Shown one piece after another: positions 1 through 8,217 of a stretch of DNA of 36,044 bases. Position numbers and translations under genes: made by a program. The stretch covers positions 1-36,044 of the forward strand of contig JANYEQ010000030.1 in assembly GCA_025363015.1 (NCBI GenBank), written 5' to 3'. Within the stretch, counting starts at the first letter, position 1. Each line of letters begins with the position of its first letter. This stretch comes from Bacteroidota bacterium. Lineage in GTDB: Bacteria > Bacteroidota > Bacteroidia > B-17B0 > Aurantibacillaceae. Under the pieces are notes generated by a model. The model searched no databases. It saw only the letters and a list, made by a program, of their open reading frames with translations, and was not told where the DNA came from.

Positions 1-56
1 CAAATTTTTGTTAATTATTAATCTGTTAAATAATTTGCTAAATGCCCAAACGTATT

Positions 57-342
57 GGTATGGGGTGTTACACTACTGGTTTTAAAATTTTGCACGCGTG
101 GGGTTTACTAAACCTATTGGTATAGGGTGTTACACTACTGGTTTTAAAATTTTACAAGCGTGTGGCTTAGTAAACTTATAGGTATAGGGTGTTACACTAC
201 TGGTTTTAAAGTTTTACAAGCGTAGGGCTTAATAAAACTACTGGTATAGGGTGGCGCACTACTGGTTTTAAAATTTTACAAGCGTGTGGTTTAGTAAAAC
301 TACTGGTATAGGGTGGTGTACTACTGGTTTTAAAGTTTTACA
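57..342. repeat. 62-bp tandem repeat array, about 4.6 copies
   Basis: Units begin at 57, 119, 181, 243 and 305, an exact 62-bp period; the last unit is cut off near 342. Each unit holds a GGTATAGGGTG box, a CACTACTGGTTTTAAA box and a TTTTACAAGCGTG box. Copies differ by scattered substitutions and keep the same length. Because 62 is not a multiple of three and every frame meets stop codons, the array is not coding. The array ends about 200 bp upstream of the next gene. I do not recognise the repeat family. Confidence 0.93.
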
Positions 343-549
343 GTAGTTGTACTTATTGCTATGCATAATTTCTTAAAAAATGTTAAGCAACGTAACTTTT
401 ACTTAATTTTTGCGTTAAAGTATTTAACAACATAAAATAGAATGATTAAAGTTTTACTAAGGTAAGCAGTTTATAAAAAAAAATCTTAAAAGTAAATTAC
501 ACAAACCGTGTAGCTGCCGCCCCACTTTTAAGAACAAACCTAATATAAA
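343..549. other. AT-rich gene-free stretch with an inverted repeat upstream of the FN3-like gene
   Basis: No credible coding region is visible between the repeat array and the gene at 550. The stretch is AT-rich, apart from a short GC-richer patch around 506-524. That patch lies inside an inverted repeat: a 9-bp arm at 485-493 (CTTAAAAGT) pairs with 524-532, and a smaller 5-bp hairpin sits inside it at 498-502/508-512. The right arm ends 17 bp before the start codon. Read on the minus strand, the structure is followed by a run of T, so it could terminate leftward transcription; it could also be a leader structure for the gene at 550. No clear TAnnTTTG promoter was found. Confidence 0.4.
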
Positions 550-1152
550 ATGAAAAATGTAATTATTGCGCTACACTTTAGAAGTTACAGCGCACCCCAA
601 CAAACCGTATTTGCCGATAAGGTAATTGCTTCGCTTACAGGCAACACGGCTTTTCCAAGCCCTTACCCAACTGTGGCAATGCTTACTACAAAAAATGCCG
701 ATTTAAAAGCGGCTATTGCCAGTGCCAGTTTAGGTGGTTTAGATACCACTGCAGATGTGTACGCCAAACAACGCGAACTATTACGTAACCTAAAAGCTAT
801 TGCTGCTTATGTAGAGTTTGAAAGTAACACTAACGAAGTAACAGCCCTAAGTAGTGGTTTTGATTTAAAACAAAGCGCTACTAAAATTGCAAAATCGTTT
901 AGTGCTAAACATGGTATATTAAGTGGTACGGCTGATTTAGAAACCAAAGCCGGCAGTAATTGTGGCTATATATGGCACATGTGTTTAGACCCCCTGAGCA
1001 GTAATGATTGGGTACAACAAAAAATTACAATGCAAAGCAAAACTACCCTTACAGGGCTTACCCCCGGCGTTAAGTATTGGTTTAGGGTAGCTCTAATAAC
1101 TAAAGATGGGCAACAAAGTTGGAGCGACCCCTACATGTTACTAGTAGTTTAA
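550..1152 (+). CDS. Small fibronectin type III-like protein, function unknown
   Basis: This 200-residue protein has no signal peptide, so it is probably cytoplasmic or exported by an unusual route. The N-terminal part (about 1-105) is helical and Ala/Leu-rich and matches no family I recognise. The C-terminal part (about 110-200) looks like a fibronectin type III domain: a strand ending in a Tyr-Ile-Trp segment, then LTGLTPGVKYWFRV (about 168-181), the typical L-x-P-G-x-x-Y-x-F-R-V pattern of FN3 F strands, then a W-S-D-P closing strand. The gene stands alone on the plus strand, preceded by a tandem repeat array and followed by a strong hairpin. FN3 domains usually bind proteins or polysaccharides, but no ligand can be inferred here. 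The ATG at 550 is the first plausible start. Confidence 0.8.
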   Translation: MKNVIIALHFRSYSAPQQTVFADKVIASLTGNTAFPSPYPTVAMLTTKNADLKAAIASASLGGLDTTADVYAKQRELLRNLKAIAAYVEFESNTNEVTALSSGFDLKQSATKIAKSFSAKHGILSGTADLETKAGSNCGYIWHMCLDPLSSNDWVQQKITMQSKTTLTGLTPGVKYWFRVALITKDGQQSWSDPYMLLVV

Positions 1153-1167
1153 AACATAATATGTATT

Positions 1168-1213
1168 TTAAAATTAAAGCCTTTCAATTAAATTTGAAAG
1201 GCTTTAATTTTAA
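1168..1213. terminator. Bidirectional terminator hairpin between FN3-like gene and folB
   Basis: A perfect 20-bp inverted repeat (arms 1168-1187 and 1194-1213, core AAAGCCTTTCAA / TTGAAAGGCTTT) has a 6-nt loop. A/T-rich arms on both sides supply a U-rich tail in either direction, which suits two convergent genes. The folB stop codon (complement of 1210-1212) lies inside the right arm. Confidence 0.8.
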
Positions 1214-1566
1214 TCTTTTATTTCAACACTTACTTTTTCTACATTACCATTCATGGGTGGTAATAGTTTTGTTAGCTTAACGTGTAAATGTGTAATGGTT
1301 AAAAAATTAAATTTTATTTGCGTAAAAATACGTTCGCATACGTGTTCAATTAATTTACTGCGTATGGCCATTTGTGTTTTACTAATTTGGTAAATAGCAC
1401 AATAATCAATAGTTTGGCTGAGGTCGTCTGTTTGGGCCGCTAAGGTAAAATCGGTAGTCATGTAAACATCTACAATATAATTACCACCAATTTTTGCTTC
1501 TTCATCTAAACAACCATGATAGCCGTATAGCTTTATTCCTTCAATATTAATGTTGTGTTGTGGCAT
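1210..1566 (-). CDS. folB: Dihydroneopterin aldolase
   Basis: FolB cleaves 7,8-dihydroneopterin to 6-hydroxymethyl-dihydropterin and glycolaldehyde in folate synthesis, as a cytoplasmic homo-oligomer. The 118-residue length is normal. Family landmarks are visible: the GYHGCLDEEAKIGG segment near 15-28 with the pterin-binding Glu about 22, the DDLSQTIDY segment (47-55) with its conserved Tyr, and KLTKLLPP near 97-104, where Lys100 matches the catalytic lysine. It lies 7 bp downstream of the fused E1 gene on the same strand and is probably cotranscribed with it, although the two pathways are unrelated. The start is an ATG. Confidence 0.95.
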   Translation of the reverse strand: MPQHNINIEGIKLYGYHGCLDEEAKIGGNYIVDVYMTTDFTLAAQTDDLSQTIDYCAIYQISKTQMAIRSKLIEHVCERIFTQIKFNFLTITHLHVKLTKLLPPMNGNVEKVSVEIKD

Positions 1567-1573
1567 TATGTAT

Positions 1574-3574
1574 TTAGTAATTTAATAAATGTATCATTTT
1601 TTGTTTAAAACGTTCTTTAGGTAAAAAATTAATCTCTAAGTCGGCATTCATGGGTACGGGTGTATCTAAACTACCCTCGCGCATTACAGGTGCATCTAAA
1701 TACTCAAAGCAATTTTCGGTAATTAAAGCGGCTATTTCGCCACCTATACCACCCGTTAATGTATCTTCGTGTAGTATCATAACTTTGCCTGTTTTTTTTG
1801 CAGAGGTATAAATAGCTTCCGTATCTAAGGGCGCTAGGGTTCTTAAATCAATTAAATCTGCACTTACATCGGTATTTTCATTTAAATAATCTAATGCCCA
1901 ATGCACGGCTAAACCATAACTTACAATGGTAACATGGCTGCCTTCTTTTACTAAGCGGGCTTTGCCAAAAGGTATGGTGTAATAATCTGTTGGTACATCT
2001 TCGCTAATACTGCGGTACAAGCCTTTGTGTTCAAAAAACATAACGGGGTTAGGGTCTTCAAAAGCGGCTAACAATAAACCCTTAGCATCACTTGGAAAAG
2101 CAGGGTAAGCAATTTTTAAACCTGGTGTTTTAAAAAACCAAGCTTCGTTACTTTGGCTATGAAAAGGGCCTGCAGCAACACCTGCGCCTGTTGGCATACG
2201 CACCACCACATCGGCATGTTGCCCCCAACGGTAATGGCTTTTTGCAAGGTTATTTATAATTTGTGTCATCCCTTCGGTAACAAAATCGGCAAATTGCATT
2301 TCCACCATGGCTTTGTGTCCGTTAATAGATAAGCCAAAGCCTGTACCTAAAATAGCACTTTCGCACAGGGGGGTATTGCGCACTCTATCTTTACCAAATT
2401 CTTCTACAAAACCATCGGTAATTTTAAATACGCCTCCATACTCGGCAATATCTTGCCCCATTAATACTAAGTTAGGGTGCTTTTGCATGGCTAATTTCAT
2501 AGCATTACTAATAGCATCAATTAAACGCATATTAGTTTTTAAATCATTACTTGGTGTAGCATTGCTTACAACAAATGGCTTATATAATTCGGTAATTTCT
2601 TTTAATGTATTTGGTGGTGGAAGCGTTTCGGCAAAAGCCAACTCTAAACCAGCATCAATTTCGGTTTTTATTCCTGCTCTTATTTTTTCAATAATATCAT
2701 CTGTTAAAACACCTTCGCTAATTAAATAATTTTCAAATGTATTTACAGGGTCTTTACGCCCCCATACATCAAACAATTCTTTAGGTACATATTTTGTGCC
2801 GCTGGCTTCTTCGTGTCCACGCATACGAAAAGTTACGCATTCTAGTATTACAGGGCGTGGATTTTCGCGTATACTTTCGGCTAAATTTTTTACTGTTTCG
2901 TAAACTTTTAAAACATTGTTTCCATCAATACTTACACCTTCAATACCGTAACCAATGGCTTTATCGGCAAAGGATTTGCATTTAAATTGTTCGTTACTGG
3001 GGGTACTTAATCCATAGCCATTATTTTCTATTACAAAAATTACGGGTAAATCCCATACGGCAGCAGTGTTTATACTTTCGTGAAAATCGCCTTCGCTAGC
3101 ACCACCATCGCCACTAAATACAACGGTAACATGTTTATTTTTTTTTATTTTGTTGGCTAATGCAATGCCATCGGCTACGCCTAACTGCGGGCCCAAATGC
3201 GAAATCATTCCTACAATTTTATATTCTTGTGTACCAAAATGAAAACTTCTATCGCGCCCTTGCGTAAAGCCACTTGGCTTGCCCTGAAACTGTGAAAACA
3301 AACGGTTTAATGGAATGCCGCGTGTGGTAAATACGCCCAAATTACGGTGCATGGGTAAAATATATTCATCGGTATTAAGTGCTGTTGCAACACCTACCGA
3401 AATGGCTTCTTGCCCTATGCCGCTAAACCATTTTGATATTTTACCTTGACGAAGAAGTAACAACATTTTTTCTTCAATCATACGCGGTTTAAGCGTGTTT
3501 TTATACAAGGTTAAAAGGGTATCGTCTTTGTGTTTCTTACGATCAAATTTTACGGGTGTTTCGGCGGTTATCAT
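1574..3574 (-). CDS. Fused 2-oxoacid dehydrogenase E1 alpha-beta (branched-chain type)
   Basis: This is the thiamine-diphosphate-dependent E1 component of a 2-oxoacid dehydrogenase complex. It decarboxylates the 2-oxoacid and transfers the acyl group to the E2 lipoyl domain. Alpha and beta subunits are joined in one 666-residue chain. The alpha half (about 1-335) carries the ThDP motif, GDGGASEGDFHE at 155-166 and ENNGYG at 183-188. The beta half (about 345-666) shows MGQDIAEYGGVF, the ESAILGTGFG segment and GPFHSQSNEAWF. The HSQSxE segment resembles branched-chain E1 beta more than pyruvate E1, so 2-oxoisovalerate and its analogues are the favoured substrates, but a pyruvate role is not excluded. 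No E2 or E3 gene is in the window. It leads a two-gene unit with folB. Confidence 0.93.
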   Translation of the reverse strand: MITAETPVKFDRKKHKDDTLLTLYKNTLKPRMIEEKMLLLLRQGKISKWFSGIGQEAISVGVATALNTDEYILPMHRNLGVFTTRGIPLNRLFSQFQGKPSGFTQGRDRSFHFGTQEYKIVGMISHLGPQLGVADGIALANKIKKNKHVTVVFSGDGGASEGDFHESINTAAVWDLPVIFVIENNGYGLSTPSNEQFKCKSFADKAIGYGIEGVSIDGNNVLKVYETVKNLAESIRENPRPVILECVTFRMRGHEEASGTKYVPKELFDVWGRKDPVNTFENYLISEGVLTDDIIEKIRAGIKTEIDAGLELAFAETLPPPNTLKEITELYKPFVVSNATPSNDLKTNMRLIDAISNAMKLAMQKHPNLVLMGQDIAEYGGVFKITDGFVEEFGKDRVRNTPLCESAILGTGFGLSINGHKAMVEMQFADFVTEGMTQIINNLAKSHYRWGQHADVVVRMPTGAGVAAGPFHSQSNEAWFFKTPGLKIAYPAFPSDAKGLLLAAFEDPNPVMFFEHKGLYRSISEDVPTDYYTIPFGKARLVKEGSHVTIVSYGLAVHWALDYLNENTDVSADLIDLRTLAPLDTEAIYTSAKKTGKVMILHEDTLTGGIGGEIAALITENCFEYLDAPVMREGSLDTPVPMNADLEINFLPKERFKQKMIHLLNY

Positions 3575-3580
3575 TTAGTA

Positions 3581-3617
3581 TAGTCGTTAGAGGTTAGTCA
3601 GTAATGTTTAGTTAATA
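3581..3617. repeat. Dispersed spacer repeat, copy 1 (upstream of E1)
   Basis: The spacer directly upstream of the E1 start contains TAGTCGTTAG, then AGTCAGTAATGTTTAGTTAA. The same two blocks recur in the same order upstream of efp (25957-26010). The sequence looks like degenerate heptamer-type spacer DNA. Confidence 0.6.
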
Positions 3618-3645
3618 GGAGATTTTGTTTTAGGATAATTTAGTG

Positions 3646-4359
3646 TTATTCAACTGTAGATGGTGCATTGCTAAATGTGCTATTTGATTTGTTATTTATT
3701 AAAATATTAAAACCAAAACCAATATTTATCCAGCTCATAAAATGGCTGTTATTAGCTTTACTAACGTCTTCAAACTGATTAAAGCGCGGGGCTTTAGGGT
3801 CAAACTTAGTAAATAAGGTTGTGTAGCTTAGCATAATAGAGAAACTTAAATTATTTTCAACTAAAAAATTTACGCTTACTTCGGGCTGAACATAAGGTGT
3901 AATAAATACTTGGTTACCATAAGGCTTATTGCTGATGTTGGTATCTAAATTTACATTAGCGTATTTACATTGCATTACCCCCGTGTTTATAGAATAACTC
4001 ATGTATCCTTTGTCCGAAAAGAATTTGTCAAAACCTAGTTTTAAAAAACCAGCATTGCCTGTAATACGTGTATTATAGGGTACGCTATTGTTAAAATATT
4101 GAAACTGTAAGAATTTATTATTTTGAAAATGCGAAATTTGATAACCTAAGCCTACATAATAATTATTAAATACACGTGCATTAAAACTTAGGTTAGCCTC
4201 AAAAACCCCATTAAATGCAGTGCGAAACATTTTACTATTGATGGTACGAGGAATACCAACATTACCACGAATAGTAAACCTTGCATTTTGTTTATCTATT
4301 TTTTGAGAAAAACAAAATGTATTAATTACACTAAATAATACTAATAATAGCTTTTTCAT
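3646..4359 (-). CDS. Secreted outer-membrane beta-barrel-like protein, unknown function
   Basis: A 237-residue protein with a clear signal peptide (MKKLLLVLFSVINTFCFSQK; cleavage near residue 18). The mature part has many alternating hydrophobic/polar strands with Tyr, Phe and Asn, such as NNYYVGLGYQISHF, and a strand near the C-terminus, MSWINIGFGFNILI (about 208-221), after which a short polar tail follows. This is the look of small 8-10-strand outer-membrane barrels in Bacteroidota. No catalytic motif is visible. It is upstream of the E1 gene on the same strand with a 71-bp gap, so a shared transcript is possible but not shown. The substrate or partner is unknown. Confidence 0.8.
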   Translation of the reverse strand: MKKLLLVLFSVINTFCFSQKIDKQNARFTIRGNVGIPRTINSKMFRTAFNGVFEANLSFNARVFNNYYVGLGYQISHFQNNKFLQFQYFNNSVPYNTRITGNAGFLKLGFDKFFSDKGYMSYSINTGVMQCKYANVNLDTNISNKPYGNQVFITPYVQPEVSVNFLVENNLSFSIMLSYTTLFTKFDPKAPRFNQFEDVSKANNSHFMSWINIGFGFNILINNKSNSTFSNAPSTVE

Positions 4360-4442
4360 TAATGCCTTAAAGATAATGCTTTAATGAAAGAATAAAAACG
4401 ATTTTTAAATTTATTAATGAATAGTGTTTAAATTATATATTA

Positions 4443-4450
4443 TAAATTTG
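4443..4450 (+). promoter_or_regulatory. -7 box (TAAATTTG) giving a near-leaderless glycosyltransferase transcript
   Basis: TAAATTTG matches the Bacteroidota -7 consensus TAnnTTTG exactly. Its G lies only 7 bp before the TTG start at 4458, so the predicted transcript would begin within a few bases of the start codon. No convincing -33 box is visible. Confidence 0.55.
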
Positions 4451-4457
4451 CTTAACC

Positions 4458-5426
4458 TTGGTAACCTATAAAAAGATATTAATTATACAAACTGCATTTA
4501 TTGGCGATGCCATATTAGCCTCTAGTATGGTTGAAAAAATGCATCACCATTTTGCTAATGCTAGCATTACAATATTGGTGCGTAAGGGTAACGAAGCGGT
4601 GTACAGTAAGCATCCATTTTTAAAAGAAACCTTAGTTTGGAACAAGCAGCAACAAAAGTTTAAAAATTTATTTAAGTTATTATTTACCATTCGAAAAAAT
4701 AAATACGATTGCGTTATTAACTGCCATCGTTACGCTAGTTCTGGGTTTTTAACCGCCTTTAGTGGGGCTAAATTTATGGCGGGTTACACCCAAAATCCGT
4801 TTTCGTTTTTATTTAATTTTACCGTAAAACATAGTATTGGAAATGGTTTGCACGAAACGGAACGTTACAATCAATTAGTACAAGATTTTACAGATACCAA
4901 CGTTTTTAAACCAAAATTATACCCTAGTGAAGTTGATGAAGCAGCTATTAAACCTTATTTTACACAAAAATATGTGTGTATGGCGCCAGCTTCGGTATGG
5001 TTTACAAAACAATTGCCTATTCAAAAATGGGTGGAGTTAAGTACTAAAATTGATATGACCACTACCATTTATTTGTTAGGTGCGCCCAACGATGTTGATT
5101 TATGTAATACCATAAAACAACAAAGTAAACATTCTAATATACAGGTATTGGCTGGTAAATTATCATTACTACAATCGTGTGCTTTAATGAAGCATGCTAA
5201 ACAAAATTATGTAAACGATAGCGCACCTTTGCATTTAGCATCGGCTGTAAATGCGCCTGTTACAGCATTTTTTACAAGCACGGTGCCCCAGTTTGGTTTT
5301 GGGCCGTTAAGCGATGATAGTAAAATTATAGAAGTTAAAAACTTAGCGTGCAAACCTTGTGGTTTGCATGGGTATAAGGCTTGCCCGCAACAGCATTTTA
5401 AATGTGGTAATTTAATGGAGGTATAA
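4458..5426 (+). CDS. Glycosyltransferase family 9 (heptosyltransferase-like)
   Basis: A GT-B fold glycosyltransferase of family 9, which adds heptose or related sugars to LPS or another surface glycan on the cytoplasmic face of the inner membrane. The N-terminus KILIIQTAFIGDAILAS (6-22) is the classic start of the family, with Asp17 at the catalytic Asp position. The C-terminal half has APASVWFTKQLP (176-187) and NDSAPLHLASAVNAP (253-267), the sugar-nucleotide binding signature. The Cys-rich C-terminus (C298, C301, C309, C316) is also typical of family 9 members. The start is TTG: an in-frame stop lies at 4443-4445 and no ATG or GTG precedes the conserved N-terminus. It is monocistronic; its stop is 1 bp from the convergent Omp28-like gene. 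The acceptor sugar cannot be told from the sequence. Confidence 0.9.
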   Translation: MVTYKKILIIQTAFIGDAILASSMVEKMHHHFANASITILVRKGNEAVYSKHPFLKETLVWNKQQQKFKNLFKLLFTIRKNKYDCVINCHRYASSGFLTAFSGAKFMAGYTQNPFSFLFNFTVKHSIGNGLHETERYNQLVQDFTDTNVFKPKLYPSEVDEAAIKPYFTQKYVCMAPASVWFTKQLPIQKWVELSTKIDMTTTIYLLGAPNDVDLCNTIKQQSKHSNIQVLAGKLSLLQSCALMKHAKQNYVNDSAPLHLASAVNAPVTAFFTSTVPQFGFGPLSDDSKIIEVKNLACKPCGLHGYKACPQQHFKCGNLMEV

Positions 5427-5427
5427 A

Positions 5428-6279
5428 TTACCTAATTTTTACTTTTTCAACTTGAAGCACTTCTCTGGTAGTGGCATCAGAAACAAAACCTACAACATAA
5501 AGTTGTTTATCGTTAAACGTGCTATTAATACTAAAATTAGTAAACGATGTGCTTATTGAATCGTTTGCTGCAATTGGGGCATTTTTTAAAACTGTGCCCC
5601 AAGACCCATTAATATCGCCACGTAGCATATTCATAAATACATAATTTGGAATAACATCTGGGTTTTTGGTGTAATCTTTTTGCGGCCCAATAATACTATC
5701 TTCGGTTATTACTAAGGTAATTACTGTATTACTAGCATAAGGAGTTTTAAACTTTGCTTTTATAGCAGTATTTAAAATTCTAGTTGCAGCATCATAAGTT
5801 GGGGTTAAACTTAATTTTAAAATATAGGTATCGTTTAATGCTAAACCTGTGTAAGTAGACCAAGCTGTTTCTTTTTTAACTAAACCGCTACCATAATCTT
5901 TTCGATTTATCATGCCATTAGGATTACCAAGTCCATTACTAATATTAAAGCCCGAAGCACCATTCCAATCAACACCTGCTTGTGTGGTGTAGGAGGTTGG
6001 AAAAGTGGGCGGAAATATTTTAGCAAAATCGCCTGAGTGCACGGCAATAGCAATTACTTTACCAGGGTATTGGTTAATTAAAGCTTCGGCTTGTGCAGCG
6101 GCTGGTGGGCAATTGCCACATTTTTGCCCAGTATAATCTTCAATTAAAACTTTTCTAACATTGGTATTTGTGGTGGGTGCAGGGGTAGTGCTACTATTCA
6201 CAATGGGGTTTGTTACTTTATCGCAACTTGTAAAACAAATGGCGATTAGTGCGGTACTAATTAAAATTAATTTTTTCAT
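5428..6279 (-). CDS. Omp28-like lipoprotein with thioredoxin-like CGNC motif
   Basis: A 283-residue lipoprotein of the Omp28-related family. The signal peptide ends in an F-T-S-C lipobox with Cys19 as the lipidated residue, followed by a Thr/Pro/Asn-rich linker (23-40). Residues 42-60 (KVLIEDYTGQKCGNCPPA) resemble a thioredoxin-like active site with CGNC at 54-57. The remainder is beta-rich, including the GDINGSWG segment. It is probably anchored to the outer membrane and might act in thiol redox or as a receptor accessory; family function is not settled. It follows the DUF6029 gene by 49 bp on the same strand, and the two probably form an operon. The start is an ATG. Confidence 0.87.
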   Translation of the reverse strand: MKKLILISTALIAICFTSCDKVTNPIVNSSTTPAPTTNTNVRKVLIEDYTGQKCGNCPPAAAQAEALINQYPGKVIAIAVHSGDFAKIFPPTFPTSYTTQAGVDWNGASGFNISNGLGNPNGMINRKDYGSGLVKKETAWSTYTGLALNDTYILKLSLTPTYDAATRILNTAIKAKFKTPYASNTVITLVITEDSIIGPQKDYTKNPDVIPNYVFMNMLRGDINGSWGTVLKNAPIAANDSISTSFTNFSINSTFNDKQLYVVGFVSDATTREVLQVEKVKIR

Positions 6280-6328
6280 GGTGGTATTAATTTATTAAGT
6301 AAATATAGTAAAAAAATAGCTGGCTTTT

Positions 6329-8086
6329 TTAAAAACTACTGGTTATTGAAATAGCAAAGCCATTACTTGCAGGTACAGTTCTACACACGCCACCTACACA
6401 AAAAATACCTGCACGTTGCTTGCCATAACTAAAACTAATGCGGTGTGGCCCATTGCTATAGCCAGCAGTTATCAATAAATAATGCAATTGTAAATTTTTT
6501 ACAGGGTTACCGTAATTATATTGATCTAAAACAGCAACAAAAAAATGCGAGTTTGGTGTCCACTCTGCTAAGGCTGTAGCCCAACTACCTAAATTTAAAG
6601 TATCTTTATTATCTCTAAACAAGCCTTGGGTTTCTAATCGAATAGTGCCATTAGATTTGTATTTATAAGTAATATCAATAACGCCAATATTAGAAATTAT
6701 ATTGTTGTATCCTGCATTCTTAGACCCAAATTGAACAATGTTTTTATTATAAAATTGGTTAGCATACATAAAAGTAGCCTTTACTTTTTTAGAGAATTTT
6801 TTATTTATCTCTACAAAAAAATCGTGATAATAATCAGAACCTCGCGCTATGCCAAATGTATTGTACGACGATGATTTGGTAGTAAATGTATTTTTCGAAA
6901 AATAATCGGTTTTATATAAGGTTGAATTAGTCGTACTATCATTTACCCCAATTTGTTTTAAACCGCTAGCGTGCGAGTAGTTTAAGGTAATTTCGGTACC
7001 ATATTTTCCACCTAATAAGGTTCCCTTTTTAAACTTGTATTGCAATTCGGCTAAGCCACCAACTTCGCCAACAGGCTGCGTGGCATAAGGGCTGTAAGCA
7101 GGCATTAAATAGGTATGTTGTTTGGTTGTGGCTGGTAAATAGTTTATTAATAAGTTAGAAAGTGTGGCATCTCTATCACTTCTATAACTCATATTATCTA
7201 TACGTTTTAATTGTACTAAAAACGAAAAACCGTTGGTAGCATACGAACTGGATATAAAAGCCGCATCGCCTTGTTTGTAGCTATAATAATTTTTACCACC
7301 AACTGTTACTGCGTTTGCTGCGCTAGGGTCGTTTTCTTTAATAACATATTCGCCATAAAAATTAAAACCTTCTCTAATAATATTTATACGCCCACCGTAA
7401 CTACCAACGTTTTCGGGCAGTTTAAAGTTGGGGTCTTGGTCGGCTTGGTATTTGCTAACAAAACTACCGCCTAAAATGACTTTGGTTTTAATATTTTTTG
7501 CTAAGGAATCTAACAATTCGTTTACGTTTAATTCGCCATCAAAACCGCGCACAATGCCTTGCCCAACGGTAAAAAAACTGCGTTGCTTACCAGCCAGTGC
7601 TTTAAAGGTAAAACCTTTGTAAGGGTTAGAAATAACGCGAATACCATCTAACGAATTATCGTACAACAAACCGGGCTCATAATAAGTTCTAAATAACAAA
7701 CCGCTACCAAACTGCTCGTAAATATTACCAATGGTAATATCTAATAATTTATCTTGGTAACGTACAAACCTATTGGTAATACCTTGGCCTTTGTAACGGC
7801 TATCAAATCCTTGCATAACGTTGTTGTAAGCCTCATAACGTACACCAGCACTAAATTTATCTTTTTGGTAATTTATATTTCCATAAGCGTTTGATAGCAT
7901 TTTTTCGGGCACTTTGGGCGCACCAATTAAACTATCGGGGGTATAATATTGTGCATCTATCTGAAAATTACCATGTATAGAGCCCGCATCGCTGGATGAG
8001 TTTTGAGCCTTACCTTTAAATGGGTTTAGGCACAATAGTATTAAAAAAGTAGCTACAAGGCTACTTTTAATGAAGCGTTTAATCAT
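6329..8086 (-). CDS. DUF6029-like outer-membrane beta-barrel protein
   Basis: A 585-residue protein with a signal peptide (hydrophobic core about 10-20, cleavage after the KGKA of residues 24-27). The mature chain starts with IHGNFQIDAQYY and goes on as repeated amphipathic strands. It includes the YEQFGSGLLFRTYYEPGL region (about 120-137), which I associate with the DUF6029 family, and ends in a strand closing with Phe (SITSSF). This points to a large outer-membrane barrel. Function is unknown; pairing with an Omp28-like lipoprotein hints at a joint envelope complex. The gene probably leads this two-gene unit and lies 131 bp from the yidC stop. The start is an ATG. Confidence 0.85.
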   Translation of the reverse strand: MIKRFIKSSLVATFLILLCLNPFKGKAQNSSSDAGSIHGNFQIDAQYYTPDSLIGAPKVPEKMLSNAYGNINYQKDKFSAGVRYEAYNNVMQGFDSRYKGQGITNRFVRYQDKLLDITIGNIYEQFGSGLLFRTYYEPGLLYDNSLDGIRVISNPYKGFTFKALAGKQRSFFTVGQGIVRGFDGELNVNELLDSLAKNIKTKVILGGSFVSKYQADQDPNFKLPENVGSYGGRINIIREGFNFYGEYVIKENDPSAANAVTVGGKNYYSYKQGDAAFISSSYATNGFSFLVQLKRIDNMSYRSDRDATLSNLLINYLPATTKQHTYLMPAYSPYATQPVGEVGGLAELQYKFKKGTLLGGKYGTEITLNYSHASGLKQIGVNDSTTNSTLYKTDYFSKNTFTTKSSSYNTFGIARGSDYYHDFFVEINKKFSKKVKATFMYANQFYNKNIVQFGSKNAGYNNIISNIGVIDITYKYKSNGTIRLETQGLFRDNKDTLNLGSWATALAEWTPNSHFFVAVLDQYNYGNPVKNLQLHYLLITAGYSNGPHRISFSYGKQRAGIFCVGGVCRTVPASNGFAISITSSF

Positions 8087-8217
8087 TTAACAAAGAAAAA
8101 ATAAAAAATGATTAAAACAAAATTTTTATTGTAAGCACATAATTAATTTTTATGTTTTAGCAACGCTTAGTTTGCGCCCTTTAATCCTTCATTTTACGGT
8201 GCTAACCCTCTTAAAAT

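Noticed and set aside
57-342. The tandem array as a CRISPR array
   Set aside because: The whole 62-bp unit is repeated, without unique spacers, and there are no cas genes.
586-597. GTTACAGCG inside the FN3-like gene as a minus-strand ECF promoter
   Set aside because: It lies in coding sequence, with no GACG at the needed distance and no minus-strand gene to drive.
2307-2729. A 140-codon plus-strand frame inside the E1 gene
   Set aside because: Antisense shadow of the well-conserved E1 beta/alpha junction; no recognisable protein features.
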